Source: JADJQU01 sp035490315 (GTDB taxonomy: Bacteria > Planctomycetota > UBA1135 > GCA-002686595). Taken from it: 15,403 nt of DNA. The notes beneath the pieces were generated by a model, which searched no databases, was not told the DNA's origin, and saw only the letters and a list, made by a program, of their open reading frames with translations. The stretch lies in NCBI GenBank assembly GCA_035490315.1, contig DATHET010000018.1:1-15403 (forward strand). The letters are read 5' to 3'. Of the stretch, positions 14,394-15,403 are shown in pieces; the first letter of the stretch is position 1; the number at the start of each line of letters is the position of its first letter. The position numbers and the translations under genes are program-made.

Positions 14394-15130
14394 GCGCTCA
14401 CCTCCAAGGTCGTTTGTTCGCGGCGCAGGGCCGCGTCGAGATCGATGCCGCCGCGCGGCGTGCGCGCAATGGTTTCCAGGTCGTCTTCGCGAGCGATGCG
14501 GCCTTCCGAGAGGATTGCCACGCGGTCGCAAACGCGCTCGATGTCCGCGATCGAATGGCTGACGAGCAGCACCGTGCGGCCCTCGTCGCGCAGGTGGTCG
14601 ATCACGGCGGAAGAGAATTTCTCACGCGTGCCCGAGTCTAATCCGCTGAAGGCTTCGTCGAAGAGCAGGAGCTCCGGTCGATGAGACATCGCCGCGATCA
14701 GGCCAAGCTTGGCGAGGTTTCCTTTCGACAGCTCGCGCACTTTTTCGCGCGTGTCGAGCTCGAGCATCGTACACAGGCGTTCCTGCTCGTTCAGATTCCA
14801 CGTTGGATAGAAGCGCGCGCTGAATTTCAGCCAGTCGCCTGCTCTCATCCAGTTGGGAAGCTCGATTCGGTCCGCGACATAGCCCAATCGAGCGCGCAGC
14901 GACGCTCCGTCTCGAGCTGGATCGAGTCCCAGAACCTCGACCGAGCCCGCGTCAGGCACGAGACGACCGATCAACACGCGCAGCAGCGTCGACTTCCCCG
15001 CCGCATTATCGCCGACCAGCGCCGTCGCGCTCCCGCGACGCAGCTCGAAGTCGAGCTTGTCGAGCACGCGCCGCTTGCCGAACACGACGCGAAGCCCCTT
15101 CACCACCACCGGATATCGATCCGTCTTCAT
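14390..15130 (-). CDS. ABC transporter ATP-binding protein of a YtrA-type operon
   Basis: This 246-residue ATPase has all the main motifs: Walker A GDNAAGKST (40-48), a signature written LSKGN (134-138) instead of LSGGQ, Walker B LLLFDE (154-159), D-loop SGLD (162-165) and the switch His in LLVSHS (His192). The second Gly of the common GPNGAGKST is Ala here, still within the GxxxxGKS/T rule. The Q-loop position (RLGYVADRIELPNW) has no Gln, as often seen in BcrA/YtrB-like exporters. The start at 15130 overlaps the regulator's stop (ATGA) and follows GGAGAAAG; upstream in-frame codons lie inside the regulator gene. It powers the permease encoded immediately downstream, also joined by an ATGA overlap. 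Confidence 0.95.
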   Translation of the reverse strand: MKTDRYPVVVKGLRVVFGKRRVLDKLDFELRRGSATALVGDNAAGKSTLLRVLIGRLVPDAGSVEVLGLDPARDGASLRARLGYVADRIELPNWMRAGDWLKFSARFYPTWNLNEQERLCTMLELDTREKVRELSKGNLAKLGLIAAMSHRPELLLFDEAFSGLDSGTREKFSSAVIDHLRDEGRTVLLVSHSIADIERVCDRVAILSEGRIAREDDLETIARTPRGGIDLDAALRREQTTLEVSA

Positions 15131-15403
15131 GCGCTTTCTCCGACTTGTTTCCAACCGCGCCGTTTCGCGAATGCCGCCGCAAAACAGCGCTCGATCTCGC
15201 TGCGCGACAAGCCCGAGGACTGTGCATCATTGATCCAACGCGAGAGTGCGGCTTCGAGCCAGGCGTCACGCGCGATGCACGCACGACCCGCTGCGCCACG
15301 CGCGACGAACACGCCGTCGCCCGGCCTGGAATCGAGCACTTCCATGCGCTCGAGATCGCGCCAGGCCTTGCCGACCGTGTTCGGATTGATCGCCGCGTCG
15401 ACG
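15127..15403 (-). CDS. GntR-family (YtrA-type) regulator, N-terminus cut by window edge
   Basis: The last 92 codons are visible, and the frame stays open to the right edge. VDAAINPNTVGKAWRDLERM followed by VLDSRPGDGVFVARGA is the recognition helix and wing of a GntR HTH. The short helical tail (IARDAWLEAALSRWINDAQS ... IERCFAAAFAKR) is the size and type of the YtrA subfamily, which lacks a large ligand domain. Such regulators usually repress their own ABC operon; the promoter and operator lie beyond the window. The stop overlaps the ATPase start by ATGA. Confidence 0.92.
   Translation of the reverse strand, partial: VDAAINPNTVGKAWRDLERMEVLDSRPGDGVFVARGAAGRACIARDAWLEAALSRWINDAQSSGLSRSEIERCFAAAFAKRRGWKQVGESA

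Overview
The window is GC-rich, densely coded bacterial DNA with no RNA genes, CRISPR array or complete insertion sequence that I can see. The best lineage marker is the C-terminal ~145 residues of the giant secreted protein (CFGDGTGTPCPC ... NLSNGLRITFTP). I associate this ending with secreted proteins of Planctomycetota (Poly30/UBA1135-like lineages). MopE-type and DCNLNGIPDDCE-type repeats and a long sigma factor with an extracytoplasmic extension fit the same placement. This is recognition from memory, not a search result.

Layout. (1) 1-527, minus: the start of a probable exported protein that runs off the left edge. It is divergent from (2) 888-6014, plus: a 1708-residue exported protein made of a lamin-tail domain, one MopE unit, two parallel beta-helix regions, five more MopE units, calcium-binding-type repeats and the lineage-specific C-terminal domain. 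It ends at a strong 15-bp hairpin terminator. (3) 6211-6854, plus: a two-gene operon with an ATGA overlap encoding a four-helix membrane protein and a 71-residue XRE regulator, preceded by nested palindromes that look like an operator. (4) 6920-7633, plus: a hemolysin III/PAQR membrane protein, convergent with and overlapping (5) 7593-8447, minus: a GNAT acetyltransferase. (6) 8647-9390, plus: a Tat-exported cupin-like protein. (7) 9503-10096, plus: a TMEM175/DUF1211 potassium-channel-type protein. Its stop codon directly abuts the stop codon of (8) 10097-12562, minus: an ECF sigma factor fused to a transmembrane helix and an extracytoplasmic region of carboxypeptidase-regulatory-like domains. 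(9) 12645-15403, minus: a GntR (YtrA-type) regulator, ABC ATPase and ABC-2-type permease, joined by ATGA overlaps; the regulator is cut by the right edge.

The most unusual feature is a pair of ~100-bp near-perfect palindromes at 8464-8570 and 9390-9489, flanking the cupin gene. They share about 30 bp of outer arm but have unrelated inner sequences, and both are self-complementary almost throughout. At the one position where the outer arms differ, both arms have changed together (G:C in one copy, T:A in the other). This suggests a small repeated palindromic element, perhaps mobilised by a REP-associated (RAYT/IS200-like) transposase elsewhere in the genome. The second candidate of interest is the sigma factor that carries its own membrane anchor and outer domains in one chain and has no separate anti-sigma gene beside it.
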